NCBI RefSeq assembly: GCF_021026315.1
Contig: NZ_JAJNCX010000009.1
Coordinates: forward strand, 62,001-126,000
DNA from: Rhizobium sp. C4
GTDB lineage: Bacteria; Pseudomonadota; Alphaproteobacteria; Rhizobiales; Rhizobiaceae
Length of the DNA stretch: 64,000 nt
Reading direction: 5' to 3'
Shown: positions 26,692-36,368 of the stretch, piece by piece
Layout of the letters: the number at the start of each line of letters is the position of its first letter
Numbering within the stretch: the first letter of the stretch is position 1
The notes under the pieces: generated by a model
The model's input: only the letters and a program-made list of their open reading frames with translations
What the model was told of the DNA's origin: nothing
The model's database searches: none
Position numbers and translations under genes: made by a program

Positions 26692-27390
26692 TCAGGCCGT
26701 CGGCAGTTCCGAAACGCCGCCATGTGCTGCCGACCACTGGACAGGCGCATTGAGGAATTCCTCGACGGAGGCCAGCTTCTCATCGTCGAACAGCTTCTGC
26801 TCACGCGCGACCTTTAGGACGTTCCGCCAGGTGGCGATGTGGTGCATGTTGACCTTGCCGTTGACGAAGCGGGCCTCGGCCTCCGGGAAGATGCCGTAGA
26901 AGAACAGTGCCATGCCGTGATCGACCACGCCGCCGGCATTGCGCACGGCATTGATGAAGGTGAAGATCGAGGTGCCGGCCGAGGTCAGGTCCTCGATCAC
27001 CAGCACGCGCGCGCCTTCCGGCATCACGCCTTCGATCTGCGCGCCGCGTCCATGACCCTTCGGCTGCTTGCGCACATAGATCATCGGCAGCGCCAGACGG
27101 TCGGCCAGAAGGGCGGCGAAGGGAATGCCCGCCGTCTCGCCGCCGGCAATGCAGTCGAACTGCTCGAAGCCGACTTCGGAAAGCAGTGTGGCGGCTGCAA
27201 AATCCATGATGGCCGAGCGGATGCGGGGATAGGAGAGCAGCTTGCGGCAGTCGATATAGACCGGGCTGCGCAGGCCAGAGGCCAGCTTGTAGGGCTCTTC
27301 CGGACGGAAATGGACCGCCTTGCACTCCCACAGCATTTTCGCCATCAGATCGGCCATCACGGTCTTGTCGGGGAAGGTGTTCTGGAACAT
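26692..27390 (-). CDS. pyrE: Orotate phosphoribosyltransferase
   Basis: Transfers phosphoribosyl from PRPP to orotate to form OMP in pyrimidine synthesis. The PRPP-binding motif is present as [15 protein letters not shown] at about residues 125-139; [17 protein letters not shown] and [10 protein letters not shown] are characteristic of the alphaproteobacterial form. Starts at ATG 27390 with AGGAGAG eight bases upstream; the longer frame to 27543 is rejected. Length 232 aa. Confidence 0.95.
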   Translation of the reverse strand: MFQNTFPDKTVMADLMAKMLWECKAVHFRPEEPYKLASGLRSPVYIDCRKLLSYPRIRSAIMDFAAATLLSEVGFEQFDCIAGGETAGIPFAALLADRLALPMIYVRKQPKGHGRGAQIEGVMPEGARVLVIEDLTSAGTSIFTFINAVRNAGGVVDHGMALFFYGIFPEAEARFVNGKVNMHHIATWRNVLKVAREQKLFDDEKLASVEEFLNAPVQWSAAHGGVSELPTA

Positions 27391-27578
27391 CGCGCGCTCT
27401 CCTGCCTGAACCTGTCTTTTGTTCCCGCGCCGGTCGAAAAACCGGGTTCCACTTTTTCGACCGGCGCTCTGGTCGCGCATAGCAGGCAGGACGCGGAAAT
27501 TCCAGTCCGCTGCGACCCTTTTCGCCCTTTCATCCATTCGCAAGCCGTGGTCATATCCGCCGCAAAAAGGAGGCCGCC

Positions 27579-28565
27579 ATGCTCAATCTCATCACCGATA
27601 TCGCCGGAATTTCCATCGGCCATGCCACCGATCTCGAGCTTGGCTCGGGCGTGACGGCCATCGTCTTCGACAAGCCGGCCACGGCCTCGGGGACGGTTCT
27701 CGGCGGTGCGCCGGGCGGGCGCGATACCGCGCTGCTCGATCCGTCGATGATGGTGGAACAGGTCGATGCCTTCGTGCTCTCGGGCGGTTCGGCCTTCGGG
27801 CTCGATGCGGCGGGCGGCATTCAGGCCGGCCTTCGCGCCGATGGCCGCGGCTTTGAGGTCGGCAATGTCCGCGTGCCGATCGTGCCGCAGGCGATCCTGA
27901 TGGACCTGATCAACGGTGGCAACAAGGACTGGGGCCTGCAATCGCCCTATCGCGACATGGGCTACGATGCCTACAAGGCGGCGAAATCCGGCAGCTTCGA
28001 TCTCGGCACGGTGGGCGCCGGCACGGGGGCGACGACCGGCACGCTGAAGGGCGGACTGGGCTCCGCCTCGGCCAGGACGAAGAGCGGGCTCACCATTGGC
28101 GCGATTGTTGCGGTCAACGCGCTGGGCTCGGCCGTCGTCGGCGAGGGGCCGCATTTCTGGGCCGCGCCCTTCGAGCGCGAGGGCGAATTCGGCGGCCTCG
28201 GCCTGCCGTCCAGCTTCTCCGAAAGCGATGTCGCCATGCGCATCAAGGGCCTGAACCTCACCTCGACCACGATCGGCCTCGTTGCGACCAACGCGCAGCT
28301 GACCAAGGCGCAGACGCACCGGCTCTCCATCATGGCGCATGACGGGCTTGCCCGGGCCATCCTGCCGGCTCACCTCCCGGCTGATGGCGACACGGTCTTC
28401 TCAGCCGCAACGGGCGAGAAGCAGCTGACAAGCGCCGGCGACTATTTCGAGCTTTGCCATCTCGCCACCCTCGTCATGGCCCGCGCCGTGGCGCGCGGCG
28501 TTCATGCCGCAACGGCCCTGCCGCAGGCCGGGACGCAGCCCGCATGGTGTGATCGCTTCGGCTGA
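27579..28565 (+). CDS. P1 family peptidase / DmpA-like aminopeptidase
   Basis: N-terminal nucleophile hydrolase of the DmpA/P1 family, which cleaves its own chain and releases N-terminal residues from short peptides or amides. [14 protein letters not shown] and [15 protein letters not shown] are family hallmarks. The probable self-cleavage site precedes Thr172 in [12 protein letters not shown], which would become the nucleophile. Length 328 aa. AAGGAGG just before the ATG at 27579. Divergent from pyrE. The physiological substrate is unknown. Confidence 0.87.
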   Translation: MLNLITDIAGISIGHATDLELGSGVTAIVFDKPATASGTVLGGAPGGRDTALLDPSMMVEQVDAFVLSGGSAFGLDAAGGIQAGLRADGRGFEVGNVRVPIVPQAILMDLINGGNKDWGLQSPYRDMGYDAYKAAKSGSFDLGTVGAGTGATTGTLKGGLGSASARTKSGLTIGAIVAVNALGSAVVGEGPHFWAAPFEREGEFGGLGLPSSFSESDVAMRIKGLNLTSTTIGLVATNAQLTKAQTHRLSIMAHDGLARAILPAHLPADGDTVFSAATGEKQLTSAGDYFELCHLATLVMARAVARGVHAATALPQAGTQPAWCDRFG

Positions 28566-28669
28566 CTGATAATCATCCCTCTCAATGTTCTCACCCCAAT
28601 GTGATTTTGCGTTGAAGTCGGGATGTCCTAAAGTCCATGCTTGTAAGAGTGCTCCGAGAACCGATTTCC

Positions 28670-29407
28670 ATGAACCGGCTTGTCCTTTTGATTGCTGTCT
28701 CCATTCTTCCGCTTGCCGCCGCGCAAGCTGAGGATACGGGTGCGCCCAAAGGCGTCGTGGAGCTTTTCACCTCGCAGGGCTGCAACTCCTGCCCGCCGGC
28801 CGATGCGGTTCTGGGCGAGCTTGCCCACCGCGGCGATCTTCTGGCGCTGTCCTATCACGTCGACTACTGGAACTATCTCGGCTGGGCCGACACCCTATCT
28901 TCGAAGCAGAATACCGGCCGGCAATACGGCTATGCCGCGACCATGAGCCGCTCGAATGTCTATACGCCGCAGGCCGTTCTCAACGGTCGAACCGACGTCA
29001 ACGGCGCGGACAAGGGCGCGATCGAGACCGGCTTGAAGAAGCTTGAAGGTGCGGGACAGGGCTTGTCGATCCCGATCCAGGCCTCTGTCAACGGCAAGGA
29101 AATGGACATCTCCGTCGGCGCCGGCAAGGGATCGGGCGACGTCGTGATTGCCTATTTCAAGCGCAAGCAGACCGTACCGATCACGCGCGGCGAAAATTCC
29201 GGCAAGACGATCACCTATCTGAATAGCGTCACCGAAGTCGAAACGGTCGGCATGTGGAAGGGCGATGCGCTGCAGCTGAAGCTGCCCGTTTCGGTCATGG
29301 ACATGCGCGAATATGACGGCTGCGCCGTCCTCCTGCAGCAGACAGGCCCGAATGGCGAACCCGGCCCCATTCTCGGGGCTGCCGGCGTCATGGCCTGGAC
29401 GCAGTAA
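28670..29407 (+). CDS. DUF1223 secreted thioredoxin-like protein
   Basis: A 245 aa exported protein: signal peptide over residues 1-20 (cut after AQA), then the DUF1223 domain beginning VVELFTSQGCNSCPPAD, whose CxxC at about residues 38-41 resembles a thioredoxin active site, with HVDYWNYLGW and YTPQAVLNG as further family marks. Probably periplasmic with a redox or binding role, not proven. I chose ATG 28670 over an earlier in-frame codon at 28637 because the signal peptide starts there, although the ribosome binding site is weak. Confidence 0.83.
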   Translation: MNRLVLLIAVSILPLAAAQAEDTGAPKGVVELFTSQGCNSCPPADAVLGELAHRGDLLALSYHVDYWNYLGWADTLSSKQNTGRQYGYAATMSRSNVYTPQAVLNGRTDVNGADKGAIETGLKKLEGAGQGLSIPIQASVNGKEMDISVGAGKGSGDVVIAYFKRKQTVPITRGENSGKTITYLNSVTEVETVGMWKGDALQLKLPVSVMDMREYDGCAVLLQQTGPNGEPGPILGAAGVMAWTQ

Positions 29408-29472
29408 GACACCCCCAGCCTTCGCCCTTGCATTTTGATGTAAGTCAGGCAAACTGACATGGAAATGTCATC

Positions 29473-29883
29473 ATGCGGAGCGCGGCATTGGACGATCAAC
29501 CCGATTTGCAACGGGAATCAGCTAGGTCAACGAATTCGGCCGATGTCATCGACCTGCGCGAATATAGACACGCGAAGGATCCACTTCCTGTTACCTTCCA
29601 TCGGCGCGAGCTGGACATGATCCTCTGGATCTACGGCCGCATGGTCGGCGAGGGCGAATGGAAGGATTACGCGCTCGACCACATGCGCGACGTCGCCATC
29701 TTCTCGGTCTTCAAGCGCTCGGGCGAAATGCCGCTCTACCAGATCGTCAAGGACCCGAGGCTTGCCAACAAGCAGGGCGCCTACAGCGTCGTCAACACGG
29801 CCGGCAAGGTGCTGAAGCGCGGGCATGACCTGAAGCAGGTGCTGAAGGTCTTCGACAAGGTGCTGAAGCTGGTCGAGACCTGA
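29473..29883 (+). CDS. DUF2794 family protein
   Basis: A 136 aa cytoplasmic protein of unknown function, restricted to alphaproteobacteria. The core VTFHRRELDMILWIYGRMVGEGEWKDYA and PLYQIVKDPRLA are typical of DUF2794. The first 35 residues are polar and variable, so the true start may be a little downstream. Lies 65 bp after the DUF1223 gene on the same strand. A palindromic repeat follows the stop. Confidence 0.83.
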   Translation: MRSAALDDQPDLQRESARSTNSADVIDLREYRHAKDPLPVTFHRRELDMILWIYGRMVGEGEWKDYALDHMRDVAIFSVFKRSGEMPLYQIVKDPRLANKQGAYSVVNTAGKVLKRGHDLKQVLKVFDKVLKLVET

Positions 29884-29892
29884 AGGCTAAGT

Positions 29893-29992
29893 CCTCACCC
29901 TGAGGTGCCGCCCATGGGCGGCCTCGAAGGGTCGTGTTCTGGGCTGGGGACCCTTCGAGGCCTGCGCGATGCGCAGGCACCTCAGGGCGAGG
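29893..29992. repeat. 100 bp mosaic palindrome after the DUF2794 gene
   Basis: Outer arms (about 29893-29909 and 29976-29992, reading CCTGAGGTGCC and GGCACCTCAGG) and inner arms (CCTCGAAGGGTC and GACCCTTCGAGG) are inverted copies; two short hairpins sit inside (GCCGCCCATGGGCGGC and CCTGCGCGATGCGCAGG). It looks like one mobile-type intergenic element, of a family distinct from the C-rich repeats at 23-25 kb. Confidence 0.8.
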
Positions 29993-30028
29993 GGCATCAT
30001 GCGTCTACCCCTGCAATCCGAACGACGC

Positions 30029-30580
30029 TTACTTCAAATTCCCCGGATACACCCCAACATCTGGCACCGTCTCTGCACCTTCACCCAGAGCAATCTGCAT
30101 GAACACCGTATCCAGCCATTGCCCGAGCTTGAAGCCGGTCGCGTTCAGCGTGCCGCACATCTGGAAACCTGCCGCGCGGTGAACACCGATCGAGGCGGGG
30201 CTTGAACCGCCGATAACGGCGACCATCTGGCGGAAGCCGAGCGCGGTGCAGCGGGTCACGAGTTCATCGACCAGCGCCCGGCCGATGCCCTTGCCGCGTG
30301 CGGCCGGCGAAAGATAGATCGAGTCTTCCACCAGCCAGTTATAGGCCGGACGCGTTCGGAAGGCTGACGCATAGGCATAGCCGAGAATGGTTCCGTCTTC
30401 GCCTGCCGCAACCACATAAGGGTAACCCCGCCCGGTAATCGTCTCGAAGCGCGACGTCATCTCGGCCTGATCCGGCGGATCAAGCTCGTAGGTCGCCGTG
30501 CCGTTGAGGACGGATTCGCGGTAAATCTCTGTAATGGCGGGAAGATCGTGCAGGTCCGCATTGCGGATGGAGAAGGTCAT
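30029..30580 (-). CDS. GNAT N-acetyltransferase, phosphinothricin acetyltransferase-like
   Basis: Acetyl-CoA-dependent acetyltransferase of the GNAT fold, closest to the Pat/Bar/YncA group that acetylates phosphinothricin, methionine sulfoximine or related amino acids. The acetyl-CoA loop is YLSPAARGKGIGRALVDELV, and NGTATYELDPP near residue 26 and GGSSPASIGVHRAAGF are typical of this group. Start at ATG 30580 with GGAG upstream. Length 183 aa. Probably a detoxification or stress enzyme. Confidence 0.87.
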   Translation of the reverse strand: MTFSIRNADLHDLPAITEIYRESVLNGTATYELDPPDQAEMTSRFETITGRGYPYVVAAGEDGTILGYAYASAFRTRPAYNWLVEDSIYLSPAARGKGIGRALVDELVTRCTALGFRQMVAVIGGSSPASIGVHRAAGFQMCGTLNATGFKLGQWLDTVFMQIALGEGAETVPDVGVYPGNLK

Positions 30581-30596
30581 GCGCAGAACTCCAGGC

Positions 30597-30626
30597 AACA
30601 AAAAAGGCGGCCCGAAGGCCGCCTTT
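30597..30626 (-). terminator. Intrinsic terminator of the BAX-inhibitor-1 gene
   Basis: Ten bp perfect stem (30603-30612 with 30617-30626, GAAA-type loop). Read on the minus strand it is followed by seven T residues, immediately after the BI-1 gene. Confidence 0.88.
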
Positions 30627-30651
30627 CGTTATATCCCAAGTCCGCTCGCAA

Positions 30652-31419
30652 TCAATTGCGGTTGTTGCCGAGGAAGCGGAGCATGAACAGGAAGAGGTTG
30701 ATGAAGTCGAGGTACAGCGTCAGCGCACCCATCACGGCCTTGCGGCCATAGGTCACTTCATCGTCCGCATCGTAGTACATTTCCTTGATCTTCTGCGTAT
30801 CCCAGGCGGTCAGGCCGGCAAAGACCAGCACGCCAATGATCGAGATCGCGAACTCAAGGCCCGACGACTTCAGGAAGATGTTGACGATCGAGGCCAGGAT
30901 GACGCCGAAGAGGCCCATCACCAGGAACGAACCCATGCCCGACAGGTCACGCTTCGTCGTGTAGCCATAGAGCGACAGTGCGCCGAACGAGGCTGCGGTG
31001 ACGAAGAAGGTCTGCGTGATGCTGGCCGCCGTGTAGACGAGCAGGATCGACGACAGCGAGACGCCGAGAAGGGCAGCATAGGCCCAGAACGTGCCCTGAG
31101 CAGCAGAAACACTCATCTTGTCAATGCGGAAGCTCAGGAAGAAGACCAGCGCCAGCGGCGCCAGCATGACAACCCACTGCAGCGGCGAGGTATAAAGCGC
31201 CACGCCAAGCTGCGTGAGCATGACACCGCCGCGCATCGTCGCAGCGGCCTGCGACGGATCATTTGTCGTGGTCAGAAGCGTCGTCACGTAGGCGGCGACG
31301 CCCGTGATACCGACGCCGAACATCATGAGATTGTAGACCTTCAGCATGTAGCTGCGAAGGCCCTGATCAATCATCACGCCGGACTGCGTTCCAGTTTGGA
31401 AGTTGCGAAGTTCAGCCAT
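30652..31419 (-). CDS. BAX inhibitor-1 (BI-1)/YccA family membrane protein
   Basis: A 255 aa inner-membrane protein with seven hydrophobic segments spread from about residue 25 to 245. The family marks are present: MLKVYNLMMFGVGITG (TM1), SLSSILLVYTAASI, a GLFGVILASIVN helix and VFAGLTAWDTQKIKEMYY near the C-terminus, whose Asp pair is part of the pH-sensing calcium-leak site known for BI-1 proteins. Bacterial function is still poorly defined (calcium leak, FtsH interaction). Own terminator; a repeat element lies upstream of its promoter region. Confidence 0.9.
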   Translation of the reverse strand: MAELRNFQTGTQSGVMIDQGLRSYMLKVYNLMMFGVGITGVAAYVTTLLTTTNDPSQAAATMRGGVMLTQLGVALYTSPLQWVVMLAPLALVFFLSFRIDKMSVSAAQGTFWAYAALLGVSLSSILLVYTAASITQTFFVTAASFGALSLYGYTTKRDLSGMGSFLVMGLFGVILASIVNIFLKSSGLEFAISIIGVLVFAGLTAWDTQKIKEMYYDADDEVTYGRKAVMGALTLYLDFINLFLFMLRFLGNNRN

Positions 31420-31499
31420 TGTTTCCTCTCAAAGGGGGCGTTTTGCCCGATTTGCATGTCGGAAAGAGCATTTTTAGGCGCAATCCCGCCATGTTGACT

Positions 31500-31601
31500 T
31501 AGAGCGCCGCACATCCTCACAGAATGCGCAAAGGACGCTCTAATTCTCCAATCTGCGCATCGTGCTTTGCGAAACCCGATGACGGTTTTCGCGCCGATGC
31601 G
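31500..31601. repeat. Rhizobial intergenic palindromic repeat between BI-1 and ABC permease genes
   Basis: Two adjoining inverted repeats: TAGAGCG (31500-31506) with CGCTCTA (31536-31542), then CGCATCG (31556-31562) with CGATGCG (31595-31601) enclosing an imperfect GCGAAACCC/GGTTTTCGC stem. The element layout matches a repeat I recall as frequent in Agrobacterium and Rhizobium intergenic DNA. Degenerate look-alikes of the first half occur near 6536-6578 and 61290-61330. No gene is seen between 31420 and 31683; the 80 bases before the permease stop are AT-rich. Confidence 0.7.
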
Positions 31602-31683
31602 TTGAATATGAGGTGCAAGCTCAAGTTCCGCAAGTCTTCAGAATCTAAATTTCCTGTTACTTTTGCAGGCTTAGCTTTATTTA

Positions 31684-34227
31684 CTATAATTCTCTCAAGA
31701 CTGGTGCGGCTTTCTGTCCCAGCACCCTCCACGTTCCGATCAGGCCGACGCCGACGGTCACGACGAGAGAGAGGACTGCGGTCAGCACCGCTGTCCACGG
31801 GCCGAAACGCCAGGGCAGCGTCATGATCAGATGCACGACGCCGTAGGAGGCGGCAGCCCCGACGATCAGCGCGAAGAGCGCGGTTGCGAGCCCAAGCAGT
31901 GCATATTCGAGCGCGAAGGCCGCAATCAGCGTCCGCCGCGTCGCCCCCAGCGTCTTCAGGACCACGGCGTCATGGATACGGGCGCGGTTGCCGGCGGCGA
32001 GCGCACCGGCCAGAACCAGGACTGAGGAGATCAGCGCCACGCTGGCCGCGACGCGAATGGCCAGTGCGATCTGCCCGGTCAGCTTCGTCACGGTGTCGAT
32101 CGCGTCCTTGATGTTGATGGTCGTCACACCCGGATAGGCGTTCGTTACGGCGTGAACGACCGAATTCTCCGCCGAACGGTCGGCATCCGACCCGGTCAGC
32201 GTCGCCAGCCAGGCATGCGGCGCGCCCTTGAAGGTCGAGGGCGTGAAGACCATGACGAAATTGATGCCCATCGAGCGCCAGTCGACCTTGCGCATATTGG
32301 CGATCTTCGCGGTGATCTGGCGGCCGAGAACATTGACGGTCACGGTGTCGCCGACCTTCAGGCCAAGCTCCTTGCCCTCCTGTTCGGAGAAGGAAACAAG
32401 CGGCTGGCCGGTATAGTCCTTGGGCCACCAGGCGCCCTCGGTCACGGTGGCGTTTTCCGGCACGGTTTCCGAATAGGTGATGCCGCGGTCGCCGTTCAGC
32501 ACCCAGCGCACGCTTTCCGCCGCCTTGATCTGCGAGACGTCAGTGCCGTTCAGCGCCGTCAGTCGCCCGCGCAGCATCGGCGCCTCGACCAGCTTCGCGT
32601 CGGGCGCACTCTTCTTCACGACGTCCTGAAAGCCCTGCAGGTCGCGGCTCTGGATGTCGATGAAGAAATAATCCGGCGCGCGCACGGCCATGCTGCCCTG
32701 AAGTTCGCGCCGCATGTTGCCGTCGATCAGCGCCAGCGTCACCAGAAGCATCAGCCCGAGGCCGAGCGACAGAACGACCGGGCCGGTGAGCGCGCCGGGC
32801 CGGTGAATGTTGCCGAGCGCCAGCCGCACGACGGGCGAGCGGAAGGACGGGCTGCGGCGCGCAAGGGCCGCAATGCCGACGCCGACCAGCCTGAGCACAA
32901 CAAAGGCGACGATGATGGCGCCGAGGAAATAGAGCGCGATGCGCCGATCCTGCGCGGTGAACACCGCAAGGGCCGCAATGGCGAGGAAAACGACGCCGGC
33001 CGCAATCGCGAACGGCCGCGCCGGCCAGCGGGTCGGCTCGAAGCCCTGTTCGCGGAACAGGGCGGTGGCCGGCACATCGCGGGCGCGCCCGAGCGGCAGG
33101 ATGGCAAATCCGGCTGCCGTCAGCAAACCGAAGAGGGCGGCAATGAGAAGTGCTGCCGGAAACAGCGTCGGCGTCGGATCGACAGGCAGGTATTCGGCAA
33201 GGAACCGGTTGGCGATCATCGGCGCGATGGCGCCGAGCACGAGGCCGGCGAGAATGCCGACCGCCGCAATCATCAGGATCTGCAGCATGTAGATCAGCGT
33301 CACGGTCGAGGCCGGCGCGCCGAGGCATTTGAACGTCGCAATGACGCCGCGCTTGGAATCGAGATAGGCGCGCACGGCATTGGCCACGCCAGAGCCGCCG
33401 ACAATCAGCGCAGTCAGCCCGACCAGCGTCAGGAATTCGGTGAAGCGGCTGATCGTGTCATTGAGCTGCGGCGCCGCGTTGCCGCTGGTCGCTATCCGGA
33501 TGCCGGAATTCGGGAAGGCCGCATCCGTCTTTTTCTTCAGGTCCGCGGGCATCTGCGCGCCAGCCGGCAGCTTCACGCGAAAGACATGCTCGATCAGGCT
33601 GCCGGTCTGCACGAGGCCGGCAGTGGCCAGCGCCTCGCGGCTGACGATGAGCCGCGGCGCGAAGGCAAAGCCCTCGGACAGCGAATCCGGCTCCTTGACT
33701 AGCGAGCCTGTGATGCGGAGCTTCGCATTGCCGACCAGAAGACCGTCGCCGACTTTCAGCTTCAGCCGGTCGAGGAGGTCGGGCGCGGCGATCGCGCCGA
33801 AGGTTCCGTCCTTTTCGGCGAGCGCCTCCGCCGGGCTCGTCTGCGGCTCGAACTGCAGCGTTCCATAAAGCGGATAACCGCCATCGACCGCCTTCACCTC
33901 AGAAAGCGTCTGGTCGCTGCCATCGGCCTTGCGCGCCATGGAGCGAATGGTGTCGGAGCGGGAGATCTCGCCGAATGTCCTGAAATAGGCTTCCTCTTCC
34001 GGCGCAACGTCGCGATTGTTGATCTGGAAGCGGATGTCGCCGGCAAGAATCGTCTGCCCCTGCTCGCGCATCGCCCCGGTGACGGAGCCCGCCACCGAAT
34101 TCACGGCGGCAATCGCCCCGGTGCCAAGCGCAATGCAGGCGAGGAAAATGTAAAAGCCGCTGAGCCCCCCGCGCATTTCGCGCAGCGCCAGCCTGAAGGC
34201 GAGGCGGAACCGCGTTGCCGCGCTCAT
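31684..34227 (-). CDS. ABC transporter permease, FtsX/YbbP-type
   Basis: An 847 aa inner-membrane permease with ten or so transmembrane segments: one at the N-terminus (residues 18-40), two FtsX-type blocks (about 255-420 and 720-845) and large periplasmic MacB-like regions between. The layout is that of YbbP, the partner of YbbA, predicted to move lipophilic or lipid-linked compounds or to extract lipoprotein-like cargo rather than import solutes. It overlaps the upstream ATPase gene by four bases (ATGA). A divergent SGNH esterase of the TesA type next door matches the E. coli tesA-ybbA-ybbP arrangement. Confidence 0.9.
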   Translation of the reverse strand: MSAATRFRLAFRLALREMRGGLSGFYIFLACIALGTGAIAAVNSVAGSVTGAMREQGQTILAGDIRFQINNRDVAPEEEAYFRTFGEISRSDTIRSMARKADGSDQTLSEVKAVDGGYPLYGTLQFEPQTSPAEALAEKDGTFGAIAAPDLLDRLKLKVGDGLLVGNAKLRITGSLVKEPDSLSEGFAFAPRLIVSREALATAGLVQTGSLIEHVFRVKLPAGAQMPADLKKKTDAAFPNSGIRIATSGNAAPQLNDTISRFTEFLTLVGLTALIVGGSGVANAVRAYLDSKRGVIATFKCLGAPASTVTLIYMLQILMIAAVGILAGLVLGAIAPMIANRFLAEYLPVDPTPTLFPAALLIAALFGLLTAAGFAILPLGRARDVPATALFREQGFEPTRWPARPFAIAAGVVFLAIAALAVFTAQDRRIALYFLGAIIVAFVVLRLVGVGIAALARRSPSFRSPVVRLALGNIHRPGALTGPVVLSLGLGLMLLVTLALIDGNMRRELQGSMAVRAPDYFFIDIQSRDLQGFQDVVKKSAPDAKLVEAPMLRGRLTALNGTDVSQIKAAESVRWVLNGDRGITYSETVPENATVTEGAWWPKDYTGQPLVSFSEQEGKELGLKVGDTVTVNVLGRQITAKIANMRKVDWRSMGINFVMVFTPSTFKGAPHAWLATLTGSDADRSAENSVVHAVTNAYPGVTTINIKDAIDTVTKLTGQIALAIRVAASVALISSVLVLAGALAAGNRARIHDAVVLKTLGATRRTLIAAFALEYALLGLATALFALIVGAAASYGVVHLIMTLPWRFGPWTAVLTAVLSLVVTVGVGLIGTWRVLGQKAAPVLREL

Positions 34228-34928
34228 GCCTGCACCGTTTCGCGCACGGGTGTTGCTGCACCCTCGATGCGGCCGGAGCGCATGCGCACCTGCTCGGTGC
34301 AGCGGGCGGCCAGCGACGGGTCATGGGTGACGAGAAGCATGGTCATGCCGCGTTCGGCCTGCTTGGCGAAGAGAAGATCGGCAATCTGCCGCCCGGTTTC
34401 GCCATCCAGATTGCCGGTCGGCTCGTCGGCAATGAGAAGGGCCGGCGACGGGGCAAGGGCGCGTGCAATCGCCACGCGCTGCTGCTCGCCGCCGGACAAT
34501 TGTCCCGGATAATGCGACATCCGCGCGCCAAGGCCGACGGCCTCAAGCTCCTTGCGGGCGATGTCGAAGGCCTTCGCTTCGCCGGCAAGCTCCAGCGGCA
34601 CGGCGACATTTTCCAGTGCCGTCATGTTGGGGATCAGGTGGAAGGACTGGAAGACGATGCCGATATTGCGGCCGCGGAAGGCTGCGGTCTGGTCTTCGTT
34701 CATCTGATGAAAGGGCGCGCCGTCGATCACGACCTCGCCGCGATCCACCCGCTCCAGCCCCGCCATGACCATGAGAAGCGTCGACTTGCCAGACCCCGAT
34801 GGGCCGACAATGCCGACCGAGCGGCCGCGGGCGATTTCGAGGTCGACTTCTTTCAGCACATGAACGGACGCGGCGGAGAGCCCGAGCGTCAGGTCGGCCT
34901 TTTTCAGGCGGATAATGGTGTCGGTCAC
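34224..34928 (-). CDS. ABC transporter ATP-binding protein, YbbA/LolD-type
   Basis: ATPase subunit of the YbbAP-type exporter. Walker A is GPSGSGKST (about residues 43-51), the signature is [15 protein letters not shown], Walker [14 protein letters not shown], and the H-loop VTHDPSLA; the last motif with GNLD is typical of MacB/LolD-like ATPases. No ATG fits the start; the first codon is GTG at 34928, giving [16 protein letters not shown] as the N-terminus and 234 aa. Cotranscribed with, and overlapping, the permease gene. Confidence 0.9.
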   Translation of the reverse strand: MTDTIIRLKKADLTLGLSAASVHVLKEVDLEIARGRSVGIVGPSGSGKSTLLMVMAGLERVDRGEVVIDGAPFHQMNEDQTAAFRGRNIGIVFQSFHLIPNMTALENVAVPLELAGEAKAFDIARKELEAVGLGARMSHYPGQLSGGEQQRVAIARALAPSPALLIADEPTGNLDGETGRQIADLLFAKQAERGMTMLLVTHDPSLAARCTEQVRMRSGRIEGAATPVRETVQA

Positions 34929-35021
34929 GAAAATCTGCCCTATATCAATGGAAGACTGGAACGAAGGTCGGGCCGGCGCGCGGGCCGGTTGGAAAGCAAT
35001 ACGCAATTTAGGGTGACGAAG

Positions 35022-35654
35022 ATGCGTTTTAAAGCGTCGATGGGAATATTGCTCGCAGCCACGCTTTTGTGGGCCTCGCAAGCGGCAGCCAAAACGGTCC
35101 AGCTTGTCGCCTTTGGCGACAGCCTCATGGCCGGCTATCAGTTGCCCGCCGCCGATGCCTTTCCGGCCAAGCTGGAAGCGGCGCTGAAGGCGAAGGGCTA
35201 TGACGTGGCCATCGCCAACGCCGCCGTTTCCGGCGACACGACCGGCGACGGACTGGCGCGTGCCGACTGGTCTATCCCGGACGGAACCGGTGGCGTGATC
35301 CTGGAGCTCGGCGCCAATGACGCCTTGCGCGGTCTTGCCCCCGAAGACACGAAGAAAAATCTCGATGCCATCCTTGCCCGGCTGAAGGAACGCAAGATCC
35401 CGGTTCTGCTCGCCGGCATCCAGGCCCCGCCGAACCTCGGGCCAGACTATGCCGCCCGCTTCAACCCGATCTTTCCGGATCTCGCCAAAGCATACGGTGC
35501 GCCGCTCTATCCCCTGTTCGTCGAGGCTTACGTGCTCAAGCCCGAACTGAAACTGGACGATGGCATGCACCCGAATGCCAAGGGCGTGGACGCCGCAGTT
35601 GCAGCATTTCTGCCCACGGCCGAGGCGTTTCTGAAATCGATTCCAGCCCGGTAA
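35022..35654 (+). CDS. Secreted SGNH-family arylesterase / lysophospholipase, TesA-like
   Basis: A 210 aa periplasmic esterase. A signal peptide (residues 1-23, cut after AAA) precedes the four SGNH blocks: GDSLMAGY (Ser), the Gly in NAAVSGDTT, ELGANDALRG (Asn) and DDGMHPNAKG (Asp-x-x-His). This is the TesA/arylesterase layout. Divergent from the YbbA-YbbP exporter genes with about 93 bp between them, as in many Proteobacteria, so a shared lipid-related task is likely. The ATG at 35022 is chosen because the signal peptide starts there. Confidence 0.9.
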   Translation: MRFKASMGILLAATLLWASQAAAKTVQLVAFGDSLMAGYQLPAADAFPAKLEAALKAKGYDVAIANAAVSGDTTGDGLARADWSIPDGTGGVILELGANDALRGLAPEDTKKNLDAILARLKERKIPVLLAGIQAPPNLGPDYAARFNPIFPDLAKAYGAPLYPLFVEAYVLKPELKLDDGMHPNAKGVDAAVAAFLPTAEAFLKSIPAR

Positions 35655-35774
35655 GTCAAAAATGTCGCTTGCCTGAAACTATTCGTTCCACAGGGCATTT
35701 CCCTTTTGTCTTGCGCATTTCGCAATTGCGTGATTCGCTAGGATCGTTCGAGTAATAGATTCGGGGAGCTCGTC

Positions 35775-36368
35775 ATGCCCAGACTGTTTACCGCCCTCGA
35801 AATTCCGCGCAATGCGGCCATGAGCCTTTCATTGTTGCGCGGTGGTCTCCCCGGAGCCAGATGGATAGACGTCGAGAACTATCACATCACGCTACGCTTC
35901 ATCGGGGACGTCGATAATCGCACCGCAGATGAAATCGTCGATCGGCTCGACCGCATCGACCGGCCCGAATTCTCCCTGCAACTGTCCGGTACGGGGTCAT
36001 TCGGATCGAAGAAACCGCATTCGGTCTATGCCGGCGTTTCTCCCAATGAGGAAATGTATGCGCTTCAGGCTGAAATCGAGCGGATCTGCCAGCGGATCGG
36101 TCTCCCACCGGATCCCCGCAAGTTCACGCCGCACGTAACGCTGGCGAGGCTGCGTTCGTCACGGGTCGATGATGTCGTACACTATCTTGCAGGGCGCGGT
36201 GACTTCCACACGGCGCCCTTTCTCGTTCCACGCTTCGTGCTGCTTTCGTCGCGCGATTCCGTGGGCGGCGGTCCTTACCTGACCGAGGAAGTGTTCCCTC
36301 TCGCCGACATGTCGGACGATTTCAGCATTTCGGCCAGGGACACGCAGCCCTCCGAGATCATGTGGTAG
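35775..36368 (+). CDS. thpR: RNA 2',3'-cyclic phosphodiesterase (2H family)
   Basis: Opens 2',3'-cyclic phosphates of RNA; formerly called 2'-5' RNA ligase LigT. The two HxTx motifs of the 2H superfamily are intact as HIT at residues 37-39 and HVT at residues 120-122, and the N-terminus RLFTALEIP is typical. The last 94 bp overlap the 3' end of the convergent tyrosine phosphatase gene. Length 197 aa, slightly longer than E. coli ThpR because of a C-terminal tail (SDDFSISARDTQPSEIMW) that is encoded by the overlap. Confidence 0.88.
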   Translation: MPRLFTALEIPRNAAMSLSLLRGGLPGARWIDVENYHITLRFIGDVDNRTADEIVDRLDRIDRPEFSLQLSGTGSFGSKKPHSVYAGVSPNEEMYALQAEIERICQRIGLPPDPRKFTPHVTLARLRSSRVDDVVHYLAGRGDFHTAPFLVPRFVLLSSRDSVGGGPYLTEEVFPLADMSDDFSISARDTQPSEIMW

